Of a DNA stretch of 64,000 nucleotides, positions 45,942 through 54,791 are shown one piece after another. This DNA is from Siphonobacter curvatus (GTDB lineage Bacteria > Bacteroidota > Bacteroidia > Cytophagales > Spirosomataceae): NCBI RefSeq assembly GCF_002943425.1, contig NZ_PTRA01000006.1, positions 1-64,000 on the forward strand, written 5' to 3'. The stretch's first letter is position 1. The number at the start of each line of letters is the position of its first letter. The translations under genes were made by a program, and so were the position numbers. Under the pieces are notes generated by a model. That model saw only the letters and a program-made list of their open reading frames with translations. It ran no database searches and had not been told where the DNA came from.

Positions 45942-47474
45942 TTAGTTCTGCTTTTGTAGATGGTATAGAAATTCCAGAGCCGCTGCATCAGGTAAGGGAC
46001 GAGTCTGTACCTGATCCCCCAGGTCCATGATCGACTTGCTTCGGTTTTCGTACACAGGCCAGGTCGGCAGGCCTTTTCCGTTGGGATTTCCGGTCTTGAT
46101 AAAATTCAGCCAGTAACCAGACATGATCCGAGCCAGTTCGTGATCCACCTGCTGCCAAGGACGATCAATGAATTTCAGGTTATCGTAGGCATACGCCACT
46201 TCCCCCGTATGAAAGGCTCCGTACTTGGCATATTCCCCAGTACCCGGCACTTTTCGAGTGAACCGATAGACGTACACGGGCTGACCTTGTTGACTTTGCA
46301 TCTGAGCCCAGGCGTAGTTTTGAATCCCAAACATGAGATCCCGCGAAAGATTGTATTGAGACGTTACCGCCTGTTCTTCGGTATGAGCCGGGTAAAAAGC
46401 CAACAGCGAAGTGGCCTCTGAACCATACTGTTGCTGTAAGTATTGTCGGTACATTTCAGCCGTTTTCAGCGGACTTTGCAACAAGCCTTCTTCCTGATTC
46501 CAGCCGGTCAATAAAACGACGGGGTTCTGTTTACCAGCGGCAAAGAGCTGAGCAATTGTTTCGGGCAGTATGTATCCATCAACAATAGGCCCTCGCACTG
46601 CGGTCGCCATTCGTTGAATGTCAGTAGCTGGTTTCCTGCGAAGCTCAGCCAGTGAGGCAGCTCCCAAGGTATGCATCGCGTGGACACCACTTTCCTCGGC
46701 GGTTTTCAAATTGGCAAGGGGTCGTGCAAAACTGGCTCCACTTTCGGCAATGGCTTTATGAAAAAGATGACGAGCCAGCGGACTCGCGACTAAACTATTT
46801 ACACTCATCGAACCCGCCGATTGACCGGCAATGGTTACGTTCGTAGGGTCACCTCCAAAGGCGGCAATGTTTTTCTGGACCCAACGCAATGCGGCAATCT
46901 GATCCATCAGACCATAATTCCCGGAAGCGTGATGTCCGGATTCCTGCGTAAGCTCGGGATGAGCAAAGAAACCAAAGGGCCCTACCCGGTAATTGAAACT
47001 AACGAATACAATGCCTTTTGCCGCCATAGCGGTGCCATCGTAAATGGGTACGGCACTTCCTCCGCCCGAAAAACCACCCCCGTAAATCCAGACGAGTACG
47101 GGTCGTTTTTCGTCTTTACGAGCCGCCGTCCAGACATTCAGGTACAGACAATCTTCACTAATGGGTTCTTTGGGTATGAGAAATTCCTGACTCCACATAC
47201 TAAACGGAACGGGCGAAGGCTGCATGGGGCTGGGTCCGAAAGTAGTACACGTTCGAACGCCTTTCCAGGGTAGCACTGGTTGAGGAGCTTTCCAGCGAAG
47301 ATTGCCTACGGGTGGAGCCGCAAAAGGGATGCCTTTATAACTACGAACGTTTCCCTGACGGGTGCCCGTAATACGTCCTCCTTCTACGCGTAGCGTTTGA
47401 GCGGTACTGGTGGAGACGAGTCCAACGATTCCGCTCAGTAATACGCAGACGCAACTGATCCATGTTTTCATCAT
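45942..47474 (-). CDS. Carboxylesterase type B, secreted
   Basis: 510 residues with a signal ending at STAQ. The family opening is RVEGGRITGTRQGNVRSYKGIPFAAPPVGNLRWKAP. The nucleophile elbow is IAGQSAGSMS, the oxyanion GGG loop is WIYGGGFSGG, and the SEDCLYLNVW block is present. It hydrolyses esters outside the cytoplasm. The upstream gene, 5 bp away, encodes a second esterase, so the two are co-transcribed. Confidence 0.9.
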   Translation of the reverse strand: MMKTWISCVCVLLSGIVGLVSTSTAQTLRVEGGRITGTRQGNVRSYKGIPFAAPPVGNLRWKAPQPVLPWKGVRTCTTFGPSPMQPSPVPFSMWSQEFLIPKEPISEDCLYLNVWTAARKDEKRPVLVWIYGGGFSGGGSAVPIYDGTAMAAKGIVFVSFNYRVGPFGFFAHPELTQESGHHASGNYGLMDQIAALRWVQKNIAAFGGDPTNVTIAGQSAGSMSVNSLVASPLARHLFHKAIAESGASFARPLANLKTAEESGVHAMHTLGAASLAELRRKPATDIQRMATAVRGPIVDGYILPETIAQLFAAGKQNPVVLLTGWNQEEGLLQSPLKTAEMYRQYLQQQYGSEATSLLAFYPAHTEEQAVTSQYNLSRDLMFGIQNYAWAQMQSQQGQPVYVYRFTRKVPGTGEYAKYGAFHTGEVAYAYDNLKFIDRPWQQVDHELARIMSGYWLNFIKTGNPNGKGLPTWPVYENRSKSIMDLGDQVQTRPLPDAAALEFLYHLQKQN

Positions 47475-47479
47475 TGGAA

Positions 47480-48352
47480 CTAAGGTACTGCTACCCGGTT
47501 TGCCATAAGAATTTTGCTAAAAAACAATACTTGATAGGGTAAAGCATTCTCCCAGTAAGTCCAGGTATGAGCACCGGGGCGTTCCGTATAATCATGGGGA
47601 GTCTGGTTTTCCATCAGACGGCGATGCAACTCGCGGTTGGTTTCAATGAGAAAATCATCCACCCCAATGTCCAGAATCAACGGCAACTGATTAGTCTTGA
47701 GTCGGTCAGCCAGGGTTACTAACGTGTAGCCGGGGTAAGGGATTGGGCCGGGCTGGGGCGGTCCCAGTAGTCGGGCAAAGTTGCTAGCCCGCGACCGGGC
47801 AAAGCTTGAATCCACCTTCCACTGAGCAGTATTAATATCCATCACTCCACTCATGCTGCCCGCCGCCGCGTACAATTCAGGATGGCGGCAGGATAGGTAC
47901 AGGGCTCCATGACCACCCATGGAAAGTCCCGCAATGACACGGCCTTTTCCCGAGCGAACGGTACGATAGCTGCGATCAATTTTCTCAATAAGCTCCTGAG
48001 TAATGAAGGTTTCAAACTGACTCTCCTTTCGTAAAGGGCTATCAAAATAGTAACTGGTTGGATCGCCGTCGGGTGTGACAATAATCAGATTATACTGATT
48101 GGAAAGTCGGTGCAGTAGCGTCCGGTCAGGAGTTTTGGTCAACCAGTCCCGAAAGCTACCCGACCCGCCATGCAGCAGATACAACACGGGAAAGGCCTGT
48201 TTACTTTTCTTGTACCGGTCGGGTAAAACCACTGCCGCCCGCAGGGTTCGGTTCATGCGGGTACTAACAATCTCCAGCGTATCAACGTGAGCTGCCCGGA
48301 CTGAAAATGCGGTGAGCGTAAACAGTATGAGGAAAAAAAAGTTTTTGAACAT
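47480..48352 (-). CDS. Secreted esterase, S-formylglutathione hydrolase/feruloyl esterase-like fold
   Basis: The ATG at 48352 gives 290 residues with a signal (FFFLILFTLTAFSVRA); the frame to 48385 is longer without benefit. An alpha/beta hydrolase of the putative esterase (EstD/FrmB) family: LLHGGSGSFRDWL (oxyanion), nucleophile in IAGLSMGGHGAL, and an acidic GVDDFL and His in PGAHTWTYWENALP. The tail LLFFSKILMANRV closes a standard fold. It shares an operon with the carboxylesterase, so the two may act on the same polymer, for example a feruloylated or acetylated glycan. Confidence 0.87.
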   Translation of the reverse strand: MFKNFFFLILFTLTAFSVRAAHVDTLEIVSTRMNRTLRAAVVLPDRYKKSKQAFPVLYLLHGGSGSFRDWLTKTPDRTLLHRLSNQYNLIIVTPDGDPTSYYFDSPLRKESQFETFITQELIEKIDRSYRTVRSGKGRVIAGLSMGGHGALYLSCRHPELYAAAGSMSGVMDINTAQWKVDSSFARSRASNFARLLGPPQPGPIPYPGYTLVTLADRLKTNQLPLILDIGVDDFLIETNRELHRRLMENQTPHDYTERPGAHTWTYWENALPYQVLFFSKILMANRVAVP

Positions 48353-48678
48353 AGCAGAGGTAGAGAGGGATTGAAATGGGCTCAAATACTATGGATGCGA
48401 AGGTACATACGGATAGCTAAAAGCGGTGCGAGCAAGTATACCCAAGTTATTATTCGCTAACCTAGTGTTTTTTTAACCTGAGTTAATACGTTTTAATCAT
48501 AAGTACACAGATTACCCAAAGACTCGCCATATTTACTTAGCTTAATCAGTACTCTGATTAAGTACGATGTTATTGCCGCCACATACATTGATCCGTTTGC
48601 AGAAACTAGTGCATTTTTCTGTGCCGTAACCCTTATCAGGAAGCGGTTTGAAAGTGTATTGTTTTTGCCTATTATTCC
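48353..48678. other. Divergent promoter region
   Basis: 326 bp between the esterase operon and the kinase-like gene. It carries AT-rich sequence with TAATCAGTACTCTGATTA (48543-48560), a palindrome with an imperfect centre and a candidate operator. No gene was seen. Confidence 0.4.
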
Positions 48679-49698
48679 ATGAATTATCACATACGCTTAC
48701 TTGTAGTCCAACCGAATGATCCGGATTTAGAGAAAACCCGGAATTTTCTTAGTGGAGTCTACGCAACACCAGAAATCTTACGGTGTAAAACCATCCCCGA
48801 AGCGGCTGATTTTTTACAAAATTCCGAAGCGGCTCGCTTGGAGGTAGTACTCCTAGACAGTGCAGTTGCCGGTTCTAATTTGGCGGAATCCATTACAACT
48901 TTGGTATCGCTTTGTCCCCAGCTTCCCCTCATCGTTCTGGCCGATGATCCAGCCTTTGGCCTTAGTACCCGATTCATTGAGCTAGGATTTTCAGATTATC
49001 TGCTCAAAAGCGAATGGTCGGCCTTCTCTCTGCAAAAGAGTATTCTGTACTGCATTGAACGTTGCAAACTGAAAGCCTCCTTACGCGAATCCGAAAAACG
49101 ATACAGTACGCTGTTTCAGTCGAGTCCCGAACCGATGTGGGTGTACGATATGGAAACCCTCCATTTCGTTGATGTAAATGAAGCCGCTGTAAAGCATTAC
49201 GGATACGATAAGGACGAGTTTCTTCGCATGTCCATACGAGAAATCAGGCCCAGCGAGGATATGCCCTTACTGGAAGAAGCCATAAAAAGATCGCGGATTT
49301 CGGAAGAGGGTTCTCTTCAAGGCATGTTTCGGCACAAGAAGAAAAACGGGGAAATTATTTTTGTTTACATTCAGAGCAAGGTCATTTTACTCAATGACCG
49401 TCCATCAAAGCTCATTCTGGCCCACGATATTACTCAGCACGTCCAGTACGATAGAGCCATCAAGGCCCAAAATCAGAAGTTGAAAGAAATTGCCTGGATT
49501 CAGTGTCACGTCGTCCGAACCCCCATCGCTCGCCTGATGGGTTTGGTTGATGCGTTGGAGGAAGAAGATATGAATGAAACGCTCCGAACTGAGTTACTGG
49601 TTCACATTCGTACTTCGGCTCATGAACTAGACACCATTGTTCGAGAAATCGCTCACAAAGCACAACAGGTGAACGTAACCTTGCCTTACAACTTATGA
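48679..49698 (+). CDS. Receiver-PAS-DHp protein lacking an ATPase domain
   Basis: 339 residues. A receiver-like domain covers 1-125 (Asp60 in VVLLDSAVAGSN; Lys110 in YLLKSE), but the acidic pocket is only VQPNDPD, so it may be degenerate. A PAS domain follows at about 135-255 (RYSTLFQSSPEPMWVYDMETLHFVDVNEAAVKHYGYDKDEFL). A histidine phosphotransfer-like helix pair ends the protein, with His277 in IQCHVVRTPIARL. There is no HATPase_c domain, because the protein stops 40 residues after the second helix. It overlaps the next receiver gene by 4 bp. It may be a phosphotransfer or scaffolding protein rather than an active kinase. Confidence 0.8.
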   Translation: MNYHIRLLVVQPNDPDLEKTRNFLSGVYATPEILRCKTIPEAADFLQNSEAARLEVVLLDSAVAGSNLAESITTLVSLCPQLPLIVLADDPAFGLSTRFIELGFSDYLLKSEWSAFSLQKSILYCIERCKLKASLRESEKRYSTLFQSSPEPMWVYDMETLHFVDVNEAAVKHYGYDKDEFLRMSIREIRPSEDMPLLEEAIKRSRISEEGSLQGMFRHKKKNGEIIFVYIQSKVILLNDRPSKLILAHDITQHVQYDRAIKAQNQKLKEIAWIQCHVVRTPIARLMGLVDALEEEDMNETLRTELLVHIRTSAHELDTIVREIAHKAQQVNVTLPYNL

Positions 49699-50075
49699 AA
49701 GTACTTATCGTAGATGATGATTTTATCATGCTTAAGCTCCATCAGCTTCGGGTCATCAATGCGGGCTTATCCCCAGAACCGCAACTTTTTTACAATGGTA
49801 GAGAAGCTTTGAATTTTTTACTGGAAGCTGAAAAAATGGACGAGCAATACCTCATTTTATTGGATTTGAACATGCCCATTATGAATGGTTGGCAGTTTCT
49901 GGAAGCCTTACAGCAACAGGCCCTGCGTAGTACCATCCGGGTGGTGATTGTTACCTCATCCGTGGATCCGGCGGATCGGCAACGAGCGAAGGATTACCCA
50001 CAGGTAGCGGGGTATCTGGAAAAACCCCTTAACCGTCAGGGAATGGATCTCCTGGCTTCGGTTTTTGAAAGCTAG
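49695..50075 (+). CDS. Single-domain response regulator
   Basis: 126 residues, with the full receiver set: VDDDF at 6-10, Asp57 in LILLDLNMPIMNG, Thr/Ser in IVTSSVDP, Lys in YLEKPLNRQ. No output domain. The ATG overlaps the stop of the DHp-containing gene (ATGA), which implies co-translation and a direct partnership: the upstream His277 may donate phosphate to Asp57 or accept it. Confidence 0.9.
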   Translation: MKVLIVDDDFIMLKLHQLRVINAGLSPEPQLFYNGREALNFLLEAEKMDEQYLILLDLNMPIMNGWQFLEALQQQALRSTIRVVIVTSSVDPADRQRAKDYPQVAGYLEKPLNRQGMDLLASVFES

Positions 50076-50176
50076 CCATAGTACTGCCTTGAGTAAACTC
50101 TATTACGCTTAGGTTTGCCTACCGTTTTTGACAGTAAGATATTTCGGAAACTGAGTACATGGCTTTTTATCAATAA

Positions 50177-50926
50177 TTACAGAAAGTGTACCCCTGCCTT
50201 CTGATAGGCTTCAAAGAGTGGATCCGTTGGGTCGCGTTCAGTAATAATGTGAGATACTTCCGAAAGGCGACATACCGCAAAAGGATCCTGCGTGCCAAGC
50301 TTACTGGCATCTGAAAGGGCTACTACCTGAATTGAAGCAGCGGTCATGGTTTGTTTCAGTTCGGCTTCGGGTTGGTTGGTAGCCGTAATTCCCGCCTGAA
50401 GATCAATCGAACAAACGCCCATGAAAAACAGGTCCGCCCGAAATTGTTCGGCGGTTTTTACGGCGGCTAGTCCAGTTAAAATTTCACGTTCCTTATCGTA
50501 CTTCCCGCCGAGTAGGTGGGTTTCAATGTTCGCGTACAAAGCCAATAAGGGAATCAAAGCCGTATTATTCGTGATGACGCGAAGTTCAAGGTCCGCCGGT
50601 AACAGAGAAACGAGTGTATACACGGACGTACCACTATCCATGAATACCGTCATTCCGTTGCGTAGCAGCCGTACTGCTTTCAGGGCCATCCGTTCTTTGT
50701 CCTCGTTCAAGTAACCGATTCGATCTTTAAACGTCAACGGATGAGCGGAGCGAGGCATGGCTCCCCCGCGAATTTTAGCGAGAAGTCCCAGTTTCGCCAG
50801 TTCATCAATATCCCGACGAATGGTATCTTCTGAAACGTTTAGCTCCAGACTCAGGTGGGTGAAGGCCACCGTTTTTTCTTTTTCAAGCTGAGCCAGAATA
50901 TGCGAAAAGCGTAATTCTTTTTTCAT
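50177..50926 (-). CDS. DeoR/GlpR-family transcriptional regulator
   Basis: 249 residues. N-terminal winged helix-turn-helix at about 5-60 (LELNVSEDTIRRDIDELAKLGLLAKIRGGAM) and a DeoRC sugar-phosphate sensing domain with the DSGTSVY and GCSID-like blocks. DeoR repressors respond to phosphorylated sugars. It is the last gene of an operon with a VOC enzyme and an MFS transporter (gaps of 5 and 9 bp), so it probably controls their expression by a sugar-derived signal. Confidence 0.9.
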   Translation of the reverse strand: MKKELRFSHILAQLEKEKTVAFTHLSLELNVSEDTIRRDIDELAKLGLLAKIRGGAMPRSAHPLTFKDRIGYLNEDKERMALKAVRLLRNGMTVFMDSGTSVYTLVSLLPADLELRVITNNTALIPLLALYANIETHLLGGKYDKEREILTGLAAVKTAEQFRADLFFMGVCSIDLQAGITATNQPEAELKQTMTAASIQVVALSDASKLGTQDPFAVCRLSEVSHIITERDPTDPLFEAYQKAGVHFL

Positions 50927-50931
50927 AACGT

Positions 50932-51333
50932 TTAAGGCAGACGATAACTTACTTCCAGACGATTCTGTTCGGGATCGTGACTTTCGAATTCGTAATAGCC
51001 GTCCCCGGTTACTCGCGGTCCGCGTAAGATCGGAAAACCCGCCTGAGCCAATTCCCGAGCTTTGCTTTCGACCGCCTCGCGACTTTCTACTTCAAATGCC
51101 AAATGGATCAACCCTAAGTGTTGCTGCTGAAGGGTGTCATTCCGGTTTTCCGGAATATCCGATTTATGAAGCAATTCCAGCCGGGCTCCAGACTCGAAAC
51201 GCAGAAAATAACTTTCCAGCCCCGTGGTAGTGTTGTAGTACTTGGCGTTAGACTCTCCCCGAAAAAAGGTCTCGTAAAAAGCCCGCATGGCTTCCAGATT
51301 ACGGGTCCAAATGGCGACGTGTTCTAATTTCAT
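50932..51333 (-). CDS. VOC-family glyoxalase-like protein
   Basis: 133 residues with the glyoxalase I-like set: LEHVAIWTRNLEAMRAFYETFF, LGLIHLAFEVESREAV, and GYYEFESHDPEQNRLEVSY. Candidate metal ligands are His4-His in the first strand, a His in IHLAFEV, and Glu in RLEV. It is the middle gene of the MFS-VOC-DeoR operon. It is closer to lactoylglutathione lyase-like proteins than to the VOC protein at 8125. The substrate is probably a sugar-derived or imported metabolite. Confidence 0.85.
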   Translation of the reverse strand: MKLEHVAIWTRNLEAMRAFYETFFRGESNAKYYNTTTGLESYFLRFESGARLELLHKSDIPENRNDTLQQQHLGLIHLAFEVESREAVESKARELAQAGFPILRGPRVTGDGYYEFESHDPEQNRLEVSYRLP

Positions 51334-51342
51334 CCTTGAAGA

Positions 51343-52470
51343 TTAATGAAAGGTTCGATACGAAAGACTCACGAGTAGTAATAACGCGGCGATGCCCGCA
51401 AAGGCGATGGGCAAGGAAGTCAGCTCAGCCACCAGACCAATCAACGCCGGACCGGCCAACTGCCCCGCGTACCCAATAGTAGTTACGATAGGAAGAGCCT
51501 GAGCGGCCGAAGTATTGGGCAATTGTCCCGAAGCACTGAAAAAGATCGGAACAATGTTGGCGGCTCCCAGTCCCACAAGTGTAAAGCCTACCAAGGAAAG
51601 TTCATACCAAGGGCTCAGGATTACCAATCCAAAACCCGCACTTGCCAGTAAAGCTCCGCCCTTGACCAGCGTTTGAGCCTTCAGCTTCTGCGTGAGACCA
51701 TCGCCCACTAGTCGCATGATGGTCATGGCTACGGAGAAAGCCGCGTATCCGAGTCCCAGCAGGGGTGAATCGACGTGATGAACGTCGCGTAAAAACACAC
51801 CACTCCAGTCCAGAATAGAACCCTCTGCCAGAAACGCAATGAAACACATCAGTCCTAAAAACAAGACCGGACCACTCGGCCAGCTTAGGCCAGCGGAAGA
51901 TTCATTGCGTACTTCTTCCATCGCAGGTAACAAAGCCTTGTACTGCGTGAAGAGAAGGATAACCAAACTCAGCGACACCAAACTAGCGGCCAGCAACGGA
52001 CTTAAGGGTACTTTCAATAAACCCGCCATCACTAAGGGTCCTAAAATGCCTCCCAAGCTGTAGAGGCCGTGGAAGGAAGACATGATGGGTTTTTGTAACT
52101 GTTTTTCTACACTGAGTGCCTGTACATTCATCGCCACATCCACCGTAGCCATACTGGCTCCGAAAAAGAACAGGGCGGCTCCCATAGCCATCGGATGAGC
52201 CAGTACCACCAGAGTCGGTAACAATAGAGCCATTAGTAAGCCCGCAACTAGAATTACATTCCTGCTTCCGTAGCGATGTAAAAAAATGCTACTCAAGGGC
52301 AGCATGATCAGAGCTCCCGCCCCCAGCGAAAGTAGCAATAAACCCAACTGAGCTTCATTTAGAGCTAATCGTTCTTTAGCAAAGGGCACCAACGGAGCCC
52401 AAGTGGCGATGCCAAGACCGCACACTAGAAAAATAAACAGGGTAGCTCTGCGGGCTTTCAGTACATGCAT
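51343..52470 (-). CDS. MFS transporter
   Basis: 375 residues, with 12 predicted membrane spans and little else (for example ATLFIFLVCGLGIATWAPLVPFA, LGLLLLSLGAGALIMLPLSSIF, VILVAGLLMALLLPTLVVLA). The HRYGSRNVILVAG loop between TM2 and TM3 is the MFS signature. It resembles YbjJ/sugar-efflux members. Being the first gene of an operon with a DeoR regulator and a glyoxalase-like enzyme, it may carry a sugar or its toxic derivative. Direction of transport is unknown. Confidence 0.88.
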   Translation of the reverse strand: MHVLKARRATLFIFLVCGLGIATWAPLVPFAKERLALNEAQLGLLLLSLGAGALIMLPLSSIFLHRYGSRNVILVAGLLMALLLPTLVVLAHPMAMGAALFFFGASMATVDVAMNVQALSVEKQLQKPIMSSFHGLYSLGGILGPLVMAGLLKVPLSPLLAASLVSLSLVILLFTQYKALLPAMEEVRNESSAGLSWPSGPVLFLGLMCFIAFLAEGSILDWSGVFLRDVHHVDSPLLGLGYAAFSVAMTIMRLVGDGLTQKLKAQTLVKGGALLASAGFGLVILSPWYELSLVGFTLVGLGAANIVPIFFSASGQLPNTSAAQALPIVTTIGYAGQLAGPALIGLVAELTSLPIAFAGIAALLLLVSLSYRTFH

Positions 52471-52581
52471 AGCATAATATTTTTTGCAATATTATACAAA
52501 AACGCAAATTTCCGCAAATGTTTATTTTTAAAATGAATAGGTGCATTCTGTTGTTCTTTCTAATACAAGTTGTCTATAAAC

Positions 52582-52613
52582 AAAAAGAGACGGAACAAGC
52601 TCCGTCTCTTTTG
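52582..52613 (-). terminator. Terminator after the choice-of-anchor A gene
   Basis: AAAAAGAGACGGA pairs with TCCGTCTCTTTT; read on the minus strand it ends in a T run. Confidence 0.85.
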
Positions 52614-52643
52614 CATAGAATCAAGGTACTGAAAAGGAATAGC

Positions 52644-54218
52644 CTAAAGAATTACGATTTTACGAGCATATACACCCGAGCGGTCCTGAATGCGTAATAC
52701 GTAGGTACCCGGCACAAGCGACTGCGTAGGATTAACGCGTAACTCCTGCGAAGTGGGTGAAATTTGTACGGGTACCCGAACGCCCTGTAACGTTTGCAAC
52801 TGCAGTTGCGTAGTTTCGTCTTGAACGCGTACGCTAAAGGCCTCTCCCCGATTTGGATTAGGGTATACGGAAAATAAACGATTTTCGGGGGAATCAATAA
52901 TCACGGATACACTGCGGAAGACCTGACTACGGCCATCCGTATCCATTTGTCTAAGGCGGTAGTAGTTCACACCATAAGTTGCCTGTTGATCGACAAATGT
53001 GTAGGCCTGTGCTTGTTTGGATTGACCCTTGGCCGCTACGGTACGGATACCCTCGAAGCTTTTACCATCGCGACTTTTTTCAACAATGAAATAAGCACTG
53101 TTTACTTCCTGAGCCGTACCCCAACTCAGTACAGCCTGTTGCTGGTTATTAGCTTCCGCCTTGAAGTAGCTCAATTCCACGGGAAGTGAGTTTTCCTTAC
53201 ATCCTGGCACATTGGCATTAAATAACTGGTAGTGATTTTCTCCACCCGACTGGTCGTAACTACGAGCAATCACCTGACCATCAATATTGCTAGAAATACT
53301 CTTCACAACATCGGCAGACGGAGCCAGTAGACTTCCTTTAATGGTGTTGTTTTGATCCGTCAGTAGAATTTTACTGGTCTGGTGAAAGTTGAAGAGAATG
53401 AACTGTCCTTCCTGATCACCAATACCCGTGAAATTAAAAGGCTTCCAGTTGAAAGTTCCGTTTACATTCACATTGATAACAAAGGGCGTATTGGCATCGG
53501 GACGGCTTACGCTACCAGCAAATCCAATGGAATTAATCCGGTTTAAATTATCACCAGAAATATTCAAGACGTTTACGGTGTTGGCTTTTAGAACTACGCG
53601 TACCTGCCCATGACTAGGAATATTCGTAGCACTCATGGGGTCACCGTTAGGCGTCAGCAAAGTAGTGTTTGAAGAACACAACGAAATGTTCTGAGAGGAT
53701 ACTTCAAAATTTTTATAGATCGTCTCGAAATCAATCTTCTCGCCCGCCCCAATGGGCACCTTATCGATGGGTTGCGTCAGAGCTAGTTCAATGCGTGGAT
53801 TGCTATCGCGTGAAGATCCCTTTTTAAGAATTCGCGTGCTTTCCGTTTGATTATTTCCATTGGAAACGTCCGTATTACTCAGATTTCCAATCTTCACGTA
53901 GCGGCCGTTTCCAATCTTCACGGTATTACCGCTTTCAAAAATCACCTGATTGCCTACGTACAGGCCAATGATGTTCGATCCAGTTCCTTTGTACGTACCA
54001 ACTTCATGAATATTGACCTGATAGCCACCTTTGATGATAAAATTACCACCGACTGCCATAGGTCCGTCGGTTTCGTTACTCGATACCGTCAGGTTCTCCC
54101 GAACCATTACGTTAAAGCCCATCGCGGGGCTTAGGGGGTTTTGTGCATGAGCCGTTACCGCAACAGAGGTAAGCACGGCTATCGCTATGATATTCCGCAG
54201 AGTAGATGTAAACTGCAT
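52644..54218 (-). CDS. Choice-of-anchor A protein with type IX sorting domain
   Basis: 524 residues; signal ends at AHAQ. Residues about 27-340 fit the choice-of-anchor A domain found in surface and ice-binding-like adhesins: LSPAMGFNVMVRENLTVSSNETDGPMAVGGNFII, then VNIHEVGTYKG and a late ANVPGC. Residues about 350-440 repeat the LSWGTAQEVNSAYFIVEKSRDGKSFEGI module seen in the cargo protein at 44359. The C-terminal 75 residues are a Por sorting domain (VYPNPNRGEAFSVRV...GTYVLRIQDRSGVYARKIVIL). It is exported by the type IX system and anchored on the surface. Confidence 0.85.
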   Translation of the reverse strand: MQFTSTLRNIIAIAVLTSVAVTAHAQNPLSPAMGFNVMVRENLTVSSNETDGPMAVGGNFIIKGGYQVNIHEVGTYKGTGSNIIGLYVGNQVIFESGNTVKIGNGRYVKIGNLSNTDVSNGNNQTESTRILKKGSSRDSNPRIELALTQPIDKVPIGAGEKIDFETIYKNFEVSSQNISLCSSNTTLLTPNGDPMSATNIPSHGQVRVVLKANTVNVLNISGDNLNRINSIGFAGSVSRPDANTPFVINVNVNGTFNWKPFNFTGIGDQEGQFILFNFHQTSKILLTDQNNTIKGSLLAPSADVVKSISSNIDGQVIARSYDQSGGENHYQLFNANVPGCKENSLPVELSYFKAEANNQQQAVLSWGTAQEVNSAYFIVEKSRDGKSFEGIRTVAAKGQSKQAQAYTFVDQQATYGVNYYRLRQMDTDGRSQVFRSVSVIIDSPENRLFSVYPNPNRGEAFSVRVQDETTQLQLQTLQGVRVPVQISPTSQELRVNPTQSLVPGTYVLRIQDRSGVYARKIVIL

Positions 54219-54791
54219 ACATTTAATCCATTATAAATGAGACAACAGGGTTATGGCCCTTGCTGGCAGGCAGGGGTTAATTCAATGCGTATAAGTATAC
54301 CTTAGGCCGCGGCATGAGCCTCGGTCTTTCAAAAGATGGCGGAACGAATATCCATATACGTAATCCTTAGTAAGGCATACGATACTGCAGGCGGCAAACA
54401 GTAATCAATAGGTAAAAGGGACTATTGGGCTTCGCAAAAGAAGTCCTGGATGAGAACTGGGCGGCAAGTCAGGAGTGAGCAGAAAACAAGAGGGCAAAAG
54501 GACTGCTACAAACACTAAAAATACTGGCAGGTACTATTTGGCGTTTAGACCTAACTATTTCTTGGCGGAAGACTATTTCTCATGTACGCAAGAACACCCG
54601 AAGTGGCGGCAGGGCCTTGATTACGAGGCAAATGTAGCAGGCTTTTTTTATTAAGCAAAAAGTGATAATTAAATTTTTTTACTAATAACGAACCGTCATA
54701 TCCGTTCGGTTTCTGAGTAAAAATAGGGCTAACTCTACTTACGAGGGAGATTTGTTCATCCCAAACTGCCTCTAGTAATAGCCTCCATCAC
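54219..54791. other. Intergenic region upstream of the surface protein gene
   Basis: 573 bp. It probably holds a long leader or promoter for the minus-strand choice-of-anchor A gene. It contains GGC-rich patches but no hairpin with a T run, no RNA gene that could be recognised, and no coding frame of note. Confidence 0.35.
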
